This document shows, piece after piece, positions 1-11,807 of a stretch of DNA of 64,000 bases (its first letter is position 1; each line of letters opens with the position of its first letter). Origin of the DNA: JABMQB01 sp963677475 (GTDB lineage Bacteria > Bacteroidota > Bacteroidia > Bacteroidales > Prolixibacteraceae). The stretch is taken from positions 496,001-560,000 of the forward strand of contig CAXXQD010000022.1 in NCBI GenBank assembly GCA_963677475.2, in the 5' to 3' direction. A program made the position numbers and the translations under genes. The notes below the pieces were generated by a model. That model did no database searches. It was not told the origin of the DNA and saw nothing but the letters and a program-made list of their open reading frames with translations.

Positions 1-28
1 GTGGGGAACAAAAAAGGTTTTACATTTG
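1..28 (+). promoter_or_regulatory. rRNA operon promoter P1 (-33 cut by the window edge)
   Basis: TACATTTG at 21-28 matches the Bacteroidota -7 consensus TAnnTTTG. At 19-base spacing the -33 TTG would end at base 1, which is G, so the left edge cuts this element. The -7 box and the bases after it (19-38) recur identically at 177-196, which marks the pair as tandem promoters. Confidence 0.7.
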
Positions 29-156
29 CAGCCGCTTAAGAGTTCTACGATATAATGAAATGCTGCAAAAACAGGGGATAGTAGCCCTTATTTTTTGTTT
101 GGGAATGGGTTTTTAATTTTGATTTCAAGGAGGTCAAAAAAAAGATTAAAAAAAGC

Positions 157-186
157 TTGTTAGAAAGAAAAGAGTGTTTACATTTG
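157..186 (+). promoter_or_regulatory. rRNA operon promoter P2
   Basis: TTG at 157-159 and TACATTTG at 179-186 are separated by exactly 19 bases, a full match to the Bacteroidota housekeeping promoter (TTG-N19-TAnnTTTG). It lies about 330 bases upstream of 16S and repeats 20 bases of P1 around and after the -7 box. Confidence 0.85.
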
Positions 187-261
187 CAGCCGCTTACGGG
201 AACGACCGGGGCGTTAGGATTTGAAAAGTTGTTTTGGGTTTAAAAAAAAGGCAAAAATATT

Positions 262-291
262 TTGCTGGAACGGAAAAGAGTTTTAACTTTG
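262..291 (+). promoter_or_regulatory. rRNA operon promoter P3
   Basis: TTG at 262-264 and TAACTTTG at 284-291 have a 19-base spacer, again a full consensus match. It is the promoter nearest to 16S. The start-site sequence differs from P1 and P2. Confidence 0.85.
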
Positions 292-402
292 CCGACCCGA
301 AAAACGGGGAACACAGGGATACGTTATTGATAGTTTTTCCTGGACCATTTTAAGAGATTATATAATTGGGATTGCACCGATGATATAGCGATAAAAAAGA
401 AA

Positions 403-414
403 CGTTCTTTAAGA
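403..414 (+). promoter_or_regulatory. boxA-like antitermination site in rRNA leader
   Basis: CGTTCTTTAAGA resembles the rrn boxA core (E. coli TGCTCTTTAACA). It sits between the promoters and 16S, where NusB/NusE-dependent antitermination signals are expected. The call rests on this short match and its position only. The rest of 292-518 holds no gene I can support. Confidence 0.4.
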
Positions 415-518
415 TATTGAAACAAAGATTTAAGAAAAAGCAAGGTAAAATTAACAAATAACCTTGGTTCCAAAAGAGTACACCTAGAGCGAAAGATATT
501 TAACTTTTTATATTTACA

Positions 519-2037
<1,519 letters not shown>

Positions 2038-2178
2038 CTGGAGCCAGTTGTACAACTTGGGGATTAAAGGGTATTTGTGCCTTGCTTTTTTCTTTTAACT
2101 AAAAAATAGATGGAGTTACAAGCGGCGGCTGGTTAGCTATGGCTTAAGGCAAGAAGCTTGGAGCTAAAGAAAAAAAAC

Positions 2179-2252
2179 AGTCCCGTAGCTCAGCTGGTTA
2201 GAGTACTACACTGATAATGTAGGGGTCCCCAGTTCAAGTCTGGGCGGGACTA
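2179..2252 (+). tRNA. tRNA-Ile (GAT)
   Basis: The 74-nt cloverleaf has acceptor AGTCCCG/CGGGACT, D arm GCTC/GAGT, anticodon stem CTACA/TGTAG with loop CTGATAA (anticodon GAT) and T arm CCCAG/CTGGG. The discriminator is A and CCA is not encoded. Ile followed by Ala in the 16S-23S spacer is the classic arrangement. Confidence 0.97.
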
Positions 2253-2260
2253 CGGAAGTA

Positions 2261-2298
2261 CCCCAGTTCATCCCGGTTAAATCGGGAGGGCGGGACTA
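2261..2298 (+). repeat. partial duplication of the tRNA-Ile 3' end with an inserted palindrome
   Basis: CCCCAGTTCA at 2261-2270 copies 2227-2236 of tRNA-Ile, and GGGCGGGACTA at 2288-2298 copies 2242-2252. Between the two copied pieces lies TCCCGGTTAAATCGGGA (2271-2287), a small palindrome in place of the original T-loop bases. This looks like a decayed copy of the tRNA 3' end that took up a short palindromic element. It is not a functional tRNA. Confidence 0.6.
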
Positions 2299-2379
2299 CA
2301 AGGAAGTAGCAAGCCGCAAGATACAAGAGTCAAGACAAAACCCTTGAGGCTATGTACTTGATACTTGATACTGATATTT

Positions 2380-2453
2380 GGGGGATTAGCTCAGTTGGCT
2401 AGAGCGCCTGCCTTGCACGCAGGAGGTCAAGGGTTCGACTCCCTTATTCTCCA
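2380..2453 (+). tRNA. tRNA-Ala (TGC)
   Basis: The 74-nt cloverleaf has acceptor GGGGGAT/ATTCTCC, including the G3-U70 pair that identifies alanine tRNAs. It also has D stem GCTC/GAGC, anticodon stem CCTGC/GCAGG with loop CTTGCAC (anticodon TGC) and T stem AAGGG/CCCTT. The discriminator is A and CCA is not encoded. Confidence 0.97.
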
Positions 2454-2530
2454 CAGGGGAAACTAAAAGTCAAAACAGGCAGGTATATGGCCCAAAGGTA
2501 TACAAACGTTCAAAAGATAATGGAATACCA

Positions 2531-2580
2531 AGGTAAGGCAGGAAGCCTTAAAATGGGAGGTTCGAATCCTTCATTACCTA
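2531..2580 (+). pseudogene. tRNA-like remnant lacking D and anticodon arms
   Basis: AGGTAA at 2531 pairs with TTACCT at 2574-2579, followed by discriminator A2580. In front of the 3' strand is a complete T arm, GGAGG-TTCGAAT-CCTTC (2556-2572). The 18 bases between the acceptor strand and the T arm hold only AAGGC-aggaa-GCCTT. The element therefore has the acceptor and T domain of a tRNA but no room for D and anticodon arms. It is probably the remains of a third spacer tRNA. A functional tRNA-like RNA is possible but unproven. Confidence 0.45.
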
Positions 2581-2742
2581 CGTTTAACTGAGGTTGGGCG
2601 GTTTTGGGACAAGCTTTAAGATATGTTTATTTTAAAAATGTTTGTACAAATCGATTCTGGCCCGTGAAGTTAAAAAAGTTCTTTGGCATGCTGGGAAAAT
2701 ATTAGAAGATGACATAATAAACGAGGGTTTATAATAAACAAA

Positions 2743-5549
<2,807 letters not shown>

Positions 5550-5670
5550 TGTCTGAACACCTCGTTTGTTGTATGATTTTTCTAATATCCCAGTTGCCTT
5601 AAGGTATTTGCCGCGCAAAACAAGGGCGTGGCACCTTTCCATGTAAAACCCATGGGCAGGTAAAAATTTA

Positions 5671-5778
<108 letters not shown>

Positions 5779-5783
5779 CTTTA

Positions 5784-5813
5784 AGCCCGGTAATCATTTA
5801 CCGGGCTTTTTTT
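5784..5813 (+). terminator. rRNA operon terminator
   Basis: A perfect 10-bp stem AGCCCGGTAA/TTACCGGGCT with a 4-base loop is followed by seven T. It lies five bases after 5S, a textbook intrinsic terminator for the rRNA operon. Confidence 0.95.
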
Positions 5814-5862
5814 ATGCAATAATATTCCAGAATGAGCGTTCCATAAAAAACTGCTGATTAAA

Positions 5863-7455
5863 ATGACTAACTTGATTTCCTTTCTTAAAAGAACGGATTG
5901 GTTCTATCTTGCTTTAATTCTATTTGCAATCGCTTTTCCTTTATCAGAATCCCTTATTTCAATCTCAATGGGCTTGATCTTAGTTACAGCTTTTTTCGGT
6001 TTTAATAAGAACCGGATTCAAGAATTAAAACAAAAGAATAATGTCCATTTTGTTGTTGGGATTTATTTAATATACCTTGTATCCTGTTTGTTGTGCAACG
6101 ACTGGCATTGGGGGCTGTATGATTTACGTAAATCCTTGGCTTATTTAATTATTCCACTTGCTTTTATTTTTGGAAGTACCATCTCAGTAAAACAATTAAA
6201 AACAATTCTTATTGTATTTGTTGTTGCAGTAATAATATCTTCTTTAATTACCCTGGTTTCATATTTAATATCTGACAAATCGGTACTGTCTTTTCAAAAA
6301 GCAGGATTTATTCATCATATTCGATTTGGTATTCAACTAAATTTAGCAATAATCATCTGTTTAGTTTTGTATTTGTCAGGATTTAGGAACCTTACTAATT
6401 TTGAAAAGTTCTTTTATATATTTCTTGTATTATTTTTATTCATAGTAGTATTTATAAATCAATCATTAACAGGTTTGTTTATGCTGGGAGGGCTTGTTTT
6501 GGTTGGTGTATTTATGATCATTAACCTTATAAAAAGAAAATGGCAAAGAAGGGTTTTGCTTTTCATACTAGTATTTATTATACTTTTCCCCGCATTCTAC
6601 ATTTACAGGGCAATTGAACGATTTTATGATGTAGAAGAGATTGACTTTGCAGCATTAGAAGAAAAAACTTCATTGGGGAATGTATATCATCACGATTTAA
6701 ATAATAAATTCCTTGAGAATGGAAATTATGTCGGGCTTTATATTTGTGAAGAGGAATTAAAACAAGCCTGGGATAACAGGTCTGAAAATAAGGTAGATGA
6801 CCTAACAAAGAATGGTTATCCTATCCGGGAAACGTTAAAAAGATATTTAACATCGAAGGGATTGAGGAAAGATGCAGAAGGTGTAAATGCTTTATCTGAA
6901 GAAGATATTACCAATGTTACCAAGGGCATTGCAAATTATATTTTTGCAGATAAAAAATTCTCTATCTACCCCAGGGTTTATGTCAGTATTTGGGAGCTGG
7001 ACCGCTACCTAAAAACAGGCGATGCAAATAATCAATCTATCTCGCAACGTTTTGAATACACAAAAGCAGCATTACATATTATCAAAAGAAACTTTTGGTT
7101 TGGGGTAGGAACAGGTAATTGGAAGAAAGCATATTATGACGCATATGTTGCAATAGGTTCAAAAATGAGCCCCGATCGATATGGAGATGCCCACAACCAA
7201 TATTTAAACTATATGGTTAAATTTGGTATAATAGGTTTACTGTTAATCTTGTTTTTAATTGTTTATCCCGTGATTAACAGTAAACGGTATAAAAATCCTA
7301 TAATATTGCTCTTCCTAATTGCAATGGCGCTATCGAATTTTGGCGACTCAAATTTGGAAACCCATGTTGGAGGTGCTTTATTTGTGTTTTTTTATTGCCT
7401 GTTTTTAAGTTCCGAAGAATGGATTATTTTTCCAAAAAAGGAACTCTCACGATAA
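5863..7455 (+). CDS. O-antigen ligase family membrane protein
   Basis: This 530-residue protein has many membrane segments (about residues 14-240 and 455-520). A large polar loop at about 245-450 lies on the periplasmic side. The loop carries the pattern typical of WaaL/Wzy-type proteins: FWFGVGTGNWKKAY followed by GDAHNQYLNYMVKFG. The family transfers or polymerises undecaprenyl-linked glycans onto lipid A-core or other acceptors. The glycosyltransferase gene converging from the other side supports a cell-surface glycan role, but substrate and choice between ligase and polymerase cannot be told. The loop is longer than in many WaaL proteins. The ATG follows the 5S terminator by about 50 bases. 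The 3' end overlaps the next gene tail to tail by 9 bases. Confidence 0.8.
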   Translation: MTNLISFLKRTDWFYLALILFAIAFPLSESLISISMGLILVTAFFGFNKNRIQELKQKNNVHFVVGIYLIYLVSCLLCNDWHWGLYDLRKSLAYLIIPLAFIFGSTISVKQLKTILIVFVVAVIISSLITLVSYLISDKSVLSFQKAGFIHHIRFGIQLNLAIIICLVLYLSGFRNLTNFEKFFYIFLVLFLFIVVFINQSLTGLFMLGGLVLVGVFMIINLIKRKWQRRVLLFILVFIILFPAFYIYRAIERFYDVEEIDFAALEEKTSLGNVYHHDLNNKFLENGNYVGLYICEEELKQAWDNRSENKVDDLTKNGYPIRETLKRYLTSKGLRKDAEGVNALSEEDITNVTKGIANYIFADKKFSIYPRVYVSIWELDRYLKTGDANNQSISQRFEYTKAALHIIKRNFWFGVGTGNWKKAYYDAYVAIGSKMSPDRYGDAHNQYLNYMVKFGIIGLLLILFLIVYPVINSKRYKNPIILLFLIAMALSNFGDSNLETHVGGALFVFFYCLFLSSEEWIIFPKKELSR

Positions 7456-8529
7456 TAACTTTTCCCATTCATCAATTATTTTATCAAACGAAAAACGCAC
7501 CCGGATCGATTTGCTGGCATTAACACCAATTGTTAAACGCAATGATTCATTACTTGCCAGTTTTAACACTTTATTTGTGAAATCATCCATATCAGGATGC
7601 TCAACCAGATACCCTAACGAATTGTCGGTTATTATTTCCGGGTTACTTGTCAAATTAAAAGCAACCACTGCACGTTTTTCGAGCATCGCTTCAACCATGG
7701 CATTTCCAAACCCTTCCCAAAGTGAGGGAAATACAAAAATGTCGATCGAATTCAGAAAACTTTTTACATCCGATAAAAACCCAATAAGTTGAACATGTTT
7801 TTCCAGTTCATTTTCAGCAATTAATTTGGTAAGTTTTTTTTCTTCCGCACCAATCCCGGCAATCAATAATTTGAATTTTAGTCCCGATTCACGAAGCCTC
7901 TTTGCTAATTCAATCAAATGAATTTGCCCTTTCTGTTCAACCAATCTCCCAACATTTCCAATGATTATTTCATCATTAGTTTTCCAATCGATTGGTTTTA
8001 TTTCACGTGTATCCCATTCGTTGAAATTAATGCCCCTGTATATTACGTGAACATCCGTATTTTTTAATGCTTTGGCGAGCTTGGCAAGAACCGTTTTTTT
8101 TGTGTCCAACGAGTTGGCAACCACATGGCTAATTACTTTAGTTAGAAGTATTCGGTTTAAAAATTTATTTTTAATCGGGACCGCAAGTGCCCTCATATAA
8201 ACAATATTTTTTACCCCTGCTGCTTTTGCCGCAAAGCCACCCAATTTAAGGTCTGGTGAAGAATTAAGAAAAATCGTGTCAATGGAGTTGTTGCGGAGTA
8301 CCTTTCTTATTTTTTGAACCTTGAATGGATTGAAAAAGGAAATATTGGAAATTGAAAATCCCACAACATTCAGATGATGTTCTTTGCATTTTTTATAAAG
8401 TGTTGAATTTTTGCCGGTTATAACAAGCACATTATAGCCGCGACGTTTAAAATTAATGGCATACTCGAAGTGTGATTTTTCACCACCTCCCCAAAATTGG
8501 GTACTATTGAACATGCATATATTTTTCAT
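7447..8529 (-). CDS. family 4 glycosyltransferase
   Basis: The 360-residue protein has a two-domain GT-B fold. The N-terminal domain opens with the GGGEK loop at residues 14-18. The C-terminal domain starts with GNVGRLVEQKG (near residue 190) and carries FPSLWEGFGNAMVEAM (near 270-285), the E-x7-E signature of retaining GT4 enzymes. It should transfer a sugar from a nucleotide donor to a cell-envelope glycan at the cytoplasmic face. Its 3' end overlaps the O-antigen ligase-like gene by 9 bases on the opposite strand. Donor and acceptor are not predictable. There is no signal peptide. Confidence 0.85.
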   Translation of the reverse strand: MKNICMFNSTQFWGGGEKSHFEYAINFKRRGYNVLVITGKNSTLYKKCKEHHLNVVGFSISNISFFNPFKVQKIRKVLRNNSIDTIFLNSSPDLKLGGFAAKAAGVKNIVYMRALAVPIKNKFLNRILLTKVISHVVANSLDTKKTVLAKLAKALKNTDVHVIYRGINFNEWDTREIKPIDWKTNDEIIIGNVGRLVEQKGQIHLIELAKRLRESGLKFKLLIAGIGAEEKKLTKLIAENELEKHVQLIGFLSDVKSFLNSIDIFVFPSLWEGFGNAMVEAMLEKRAVVAFNLTSNPEIITDNSLGYLVEHPDMDDFTNKVLKLASNESLRLTIGVNASKSIRVRFSFDKIIDEWEKLLS

Positions 8530-8564
8530 TGGGCAGCGATCGTATTTATTTAGCCAATAAAGCT

Positions 8565-8681
8565 ATGTTTTTTTTTCTCAAAGCACAAAATATGCTTATT
8601 ATGCTCAATGAACCATTATCAGAATGGAAATTTATTTTATTGATAATTGGATTTGGCTTACTACTTTTGGGTAAAATTTGA
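8565..8681 (+). CDS. possible small single-span membrane protein (38 aa)
   Basis: An ATG at 8565 opens 38 codons ending three bases before the next gene. The C-terminal half is a clear hydrophobic helix after a tryptophan-lysine boundary (WKFILLIIGFGLLLLGKI). An internal Met at residue 10 or 13 could be the real start. The tight spacing suggests cotranscription with the downstream DUF2520 gene. No family is recognised. The evidence is only the ORF, the helix and the spacing, so it may be non-coding. Confidence 0.4.
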   Translation: MFFFLKAQNMLIMLNEPLSEWKFILLIIGFGLLLLGKI

Positions 8682-8684
8682 TTT

Positions 8685-9458
8685 ATGAACGACAACTGTA
8701 TTATTTTAGGTGCCGGAAACCTTGCAACAAACCTTGCCCTTGCATTGAAGCAAAGTGGATTTGCCATTTCGCAGGTTTACAGCCGGACTGAAAAAAATGC
8801 AAAAGCTCTCTCAAAATTAACAGGTGCCGATTATACAAGCCTTATTTCTGATGTGAAAACAAACGCATCAATTTATTTCATTGTGGTTAAAGATGATGCC
8901 ATTGAAGAGGTTCTGAATGGGTTAGATTTAAAAGGAAAGCTCTTGATCCACTGTTCGGGAAGCACCCCAATGGAAATATTATCCAATTATTCGGGGCAAA
9001 TAGGGGTTTTATATCCGCTTCAAACCTTTTCAAAGGAACGGTTACTCGATTTTAGAGAGATACCCTTATTTATTGAAGCAAATTCAGAAAAAAATCTAAT
9101 AACTATTCAAGGTATCGCAAACAAACTTTCAGGCAAGGTTACGATAACAAATTCTGAAAAACGACAAGTATTGCACATTGCAGCAGTTTTCGCCTGCAAT
9201 TTTGTAAACCATCTTTACGTTTTATCGGGTGATGTATTAGAAAAACAAGGGCTTTCATTTGATTTGTTAAAACCTTTAATTGAAGAAACTGTTCGTAAGA
9301 TTGAACACTTGCACCCCAAACAGGCACAAACTGGCCCGGCAGTGAGGTTTGATAAAAAAATTATTTCGAAACATATTGAAGCTTTAAATGATGAGCCTCG
9401 TTTAAAGGATATGTATCAGTTTATTTCAGAAAGTATTTATAAATATTACCAACAATAA
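8685..9458 (+). CDS. Rossmann-like / DUF2520 domain protein
   Basis: The protein has 257 residues. The N-terminus NDNCIILGAGNLATNLALAL is a dinucleotide-binding Rossmann motif (GxGNxA). The C-terminal helical part (about 130-257) matches the DUF2520 layout, with a QTFSKERLLDF turn and a helical bundle as in 6-phosphogluconate dehydrogenase-like enzymes. It is predicted to be an NAD(P)-dependent oxidoreductase, but the substrate is unknown. It is first in a compact operon with the KdsC-like phosphatase (3-base gap) and Maf, an order I recall as common in Bacteroidota genomes. Confidence 0.8.
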   Translation: MNDNCIILGAGNLATNLALALKQSGFAISQVYSRTEKNAKALSKLTGADYTSLISDVKTNASIYFIVVKDDAIEEVLNGLDLKGKLLIHCSGSTPMEILSNYSGQIGVLYPLQTFSKERLLDFREIPLFIEANSEKNLITIQGIANKLSGKVTITNSEKRQVLHIAAVFACNFVNHLYVLSGDVLEKQGLSFDLLKPLIEETVRKIEHLHPKQAQTGPAVRFDKKIISKHIEALNDEPRLKDMYQFISESIYKYYQQ

Positions 9459-9461
9459 GAT

Positions 9462-9992
9462 ATGGCATTTTTTAAAGATGAGTTGAGCAAGGTTGAAGCT
9501 TTGGTGTTTGATGTAGATGGTGTTCTTTCATTAGATACAACACCTTTAAATGAAGAAGGCGACCCGGTGAGGACCGCAAATGTGAAAGATGGATATGCCA
9601 TCCGGGCAGCAATTTCGGCAGGTTTACAGGTTGCAATTATAACCGGAGGCGCAATTGAGCGGGTGAAACTAAGATATCATAAACTTGGAGTGGATTATTA
9701 TTACGATAATGTGAACGATAAGGTAGGGTTCCTGAAGGATTTTGTTGAAAAAACAGGGGTTTCTTACAAGAATATATTGTACATGGGCGATGACCTGGTA
9801 GATTACCAGGTGATGAAAATGGTCGGTCTCCCGACGTGTCCGGTAGATGCTGTTCCTGAAATTAAGGAAATATCTGTTTATATTTCCGATAAAGAAGGCG
9901 GCAAAGGGTGCGCACGTGATGTGATTGAACAAGTTCTGAAGGCAAAAAAGAAATGGATGGATTCAGATAGTTTTTACAGAAGGTCTTTCTAA
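9462..9992 (+). CDS. KdsC-like HAD phosphatase
   Basis: The 176-residue length fits the small tetrameric C0-type HAD phosphatases. Motif I is FDVDGVLS with nucleophile Asp17 and acid/base Asp19. Motif II is IITGG near residue 60 and motif IV is MGDDLVDY near 107. KdsC removes phosphate from 3-deoxy-D-manno-octulosonate 8-phosphate in the Kdo branch of lipopolysaccharide synthesis. Neighbours of the same operon are DUF2520 (upstream) and Maf (one base downstream). No other Kdo gene is nearby, so a related sugar phosphate such as a nonulosonate is possible. Confidence 0.8.
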   Translation: MAFFKDELSKVEALVFDVDGVLSLDTTPLNEEGDPVRTANVKDGYAIRAAISAGLQVAIITGGAIERVKLRYHKLGVDYYYDNVNDKVGFLKDFVEKTGVSYKNILYMGDDLVDYQVMKMVGLPTCPVDAVPEIKEISVYISDKEGGKGCARDVIEQVLKAKKKWMDSDSFYRRSF

Positions 9993-9993
9993 T

Positions 9994-10566
9994 ATGAATT
10001 TAGACAGTAAAAAAATAATACTTGGATCGAAATCACCAAGAAGGCAGCAGCTATTAAATGAGATGGGTTTAAGCTTTACGGTTGATTCAATTGATACAGA
10101 TGAAACCTATCCCGCCAATCTCACCAATACACAAATACCCGTTTACCTCGCCATAAAAAAAGCAAAACCATTCGAAAAGAAATTAAAAAGTAATGAGATT
10201 TTAATCACAGCCGACACAATTGTTTGCATTGATGAAGAAGTACTGGGCAAACCAAAAGACAAAAAAGAAGCTACCGAAATCCTTCTGAAACTTAGCGGGA
10301 AAGTGCATCAGGTAATAACTGGCGTTTGCTTGCAATCAACCGAAAAACAGCTCTCTTTTTACGCCATTACCAAGGTTTATTTTAAGGAGCTGAACCTGGA
10401 CGAAATAAACTATTATATCGATCATTACCAACCTTATGACAAAGCCGGGGCATATGGAATACAGGAGTGGATCGGTTTCATCGGGATCCATCGAATCGAC
10501 GGATCATTTTATAATGTAATGGGCTTGCCTGTCCAGAAACTGTATGAAGAGCTAAGCAGGTTCTAA
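9994..10566 (+). CDS. maf: Maf-type nucleotide pyrophosphatase
   Basis: This 190-residue protein shows the family signatures LGSKSPRRQQLL at the N-terminus, ITADTIVCIDEEVLGKP near residue 70 and YDKAGAYGIQEW near 150. Maf proteins hydrolyse non-canonical or canonical nucleoside triphosphates to monophosphates (dTTP/UTP in the YhdE group) and have been linked to division arrest. It ends the DUF2520-KdsC-Maf operon, and its ATG begins two bases after the previous stop. The subgroup call (YhdE versus YceF) is not certain. Confidence 0.88.
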   Translation: MNLDSKKIILGSKSPRRQQLLNEMGLSFTVDSIDTDETYPANLTNTQIPVYLAIKKAKPFEKKLKSNEILITADTIVCIDEEVLGKPKDKKEATEILLKLSGKVHQVITGVCLQSTEKQLSFYAITKVYFKELNLDEINYYIDHYQPYDKAGAYGIQEWIGFIGIHRIDGSFYNVMGLPVQKLYEELSRF

Positions 10567-10689
10567 AATACTCATCATTTAGGTTACATTTCGCAGTGTG
10601 TTTTTAAACAATTGACTATAAGTCCTTTTCTGTTAAACAAAACTCTGATACCATACGTAAAAATTCATATCTAATTTAAATTCTTGGAT

Positions 10690-11694
10690 ATGAAATCAAT
10701 AGCAAAAGGTATAGTTTATGCGATGTTATCCCTGTTTTTTGTTTTTGGATGTACGACCAATAAACCAGCAAAAATTGGCTTTTTAATTCATTCATTGGAG
10801 AACGAACGTTGGGAAAATGATATGAATTACTTTAAAAATAAGGTCGAGGAGTTGCATGGTTCTGTGCTTGTTGAAGTTGCTGACAACGATTCGGAGAAAC
10901 AATTAAAACAAGCTAAAAAACTAATAATGGAAGGAGTTGATGTGTTGGTTGTAATTCCGGTTGACCAGTTTGCTGCTGCCGATATCGTTCAAATTGCAAA
11001 TGCAAAAAACATCAAAGTAATTTCGTATGACAGGCTTATAAAGAATTGTAAAATTGATTATTATGTTTCGACTGACAATGTGGAGATTGGAGAATTACAA
11101 GCTAAATATCTTACGGCCATTAAACCAAAAGGAAAGTATGCCCTCATTGGAGGTTCGGTTAACGACAACAACAGCAAGTTTTTATATCTGGGGCAAATGA
11201 ATATTCTTGCTCCACTGGTTGAAAAGGGCGATGTCGATATTGTTTATAACGAGCTAACCAAAGATTGGAAAGAACAGGAAGGTTATGACCATGCCAAAAA
11301 AATGCTTGGCAAAACAAAAGGGAATATTGATGCAATAATAGCAGGTAACGATGCCATTGCCTCAGGTGTTATGAGAGCTTTAGCGGAGACAGGAAAAATG
11401 GGGAAGGTATTGTTGGCCGGGATGGATGCCGATTTGTATAACTTGCAGGAAATTGTGAAGGGAAATCAAACCTGCACCATTTATAAACCATACGAAAAAT
11501 TGGCATCGACTGCTGCTATGCTTGCTATTAAACTTGCCAATTGCGAAGAATGCGAAAATACATTTGAAACAGTAAGCAACGGTGAAATGCTTGTGCCATC
11601 AGTACTACACGAAGCAATGGTTGTTAACAAAGAAAATTTAAAACTCACGGTAATTTCGGAGGGATATCAAGTAGAAGAGGAAGTTTATAAATAA
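10690..11694 (+). CDS. XylF-like periplasmic sugar-binding lipoprotein
   Basis: The 334-residue protein starts with a lipoprotein signal ending FVFGC (Cys21). The rest is a periplasmic-binding-protein type I fold: KIGFLIHSLENERWENDMNYF, then NDSEKQLKQAKKLI, VLVVIPVD, VISYDRL and the hinge segment DAIIAGNDAIASGVMRAL. It resembles D-xylose and related pentose binding proteins. I chose ATG 10690, which places the basic N-region directly before the signal helix; a TTG six bases upstream is less likely. No ABC permease or ATPase gene is next to it, so it may serve a distant transporter or a sensor. A terminator follows. Confidence 0.82.
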   Translation: MKSIAKGIVYAMLSLFFVFGCTTNKPAKIGFLIHSLENERWENDMNYFKNKVEELHGSVLVEVADNDSEKQLKQAKKLIMEGVDVLVVIPVDQFAAADIVQIANAKNIKVISYDRLIKNCKIDYYVSTDNVEIGELQAKYLTAIKPKGKYALIGGSVNDNNSKFLYLGQMNILAPLVEKGDVDIVYNELTKDWKEQEGYDHAKKMLGKTKGNIDAIIAGNDAIASGVMRALAETGKMGKVLLAGMDADLYNLQEIVKGNQTCTIYKPYEKLASTAAMLAIKLANCEECENTFETVSNGEMLVPSVLHEAMVVNKENLKLTVISEGYQVEEEVYK

Positions 11695-11725
11695 TGAAGT
11701 AAATTAATCTGAAATTACGTTTGTT

Positions 11726-11762
11726 AAGCACATTTATCTTATTTATGATAAATGTGCTTTTT
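11726..11762 (+). terminator. intrinsic terminator after the XylF-like gene
   Basis: The 12-bp stem AGCACATTTATC/GATAAATGTGCT (11727-11738 / 11747-11758), extendable by one A-T pair, is followed by five T. It separates the lipoprotein gene from the peptidase gene. Confidence 0.88.
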
Positions 11763-11789
11763 GCATGTGCAGAGCTATTGCTATCTTTG
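11761..11789 (+). promoter_or_regulatory. promoter for the S46 peptidase gene
   Basis: TTG at 11761-11763 and TATCTTTG at 11782-11789 are spaced by 18 bases, close to the Bacteroidota consensus. The expected start site is only about 10 bases before the ATG at 11808. The -33 box overlaps the tail of the preceding terminator. Confidence 0.65.
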
Positions 11790-11807
11790 AAATTTTAAGC
11801 ATATACC

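Noticed and set aside
114..121. TAATTTTG as a further rRNA promoter
   Set aside because: The -7 box is exact, but no TTG lies 18-21 bases upstream.
8546..8767. Minus-strand open frame of 73 codons between the glycosyltransferase and DUF2520 genes
   Set aside because: It overlaps the start of the conserved DUF2520 gene and the plus-strand small ORF, and shows no domain.
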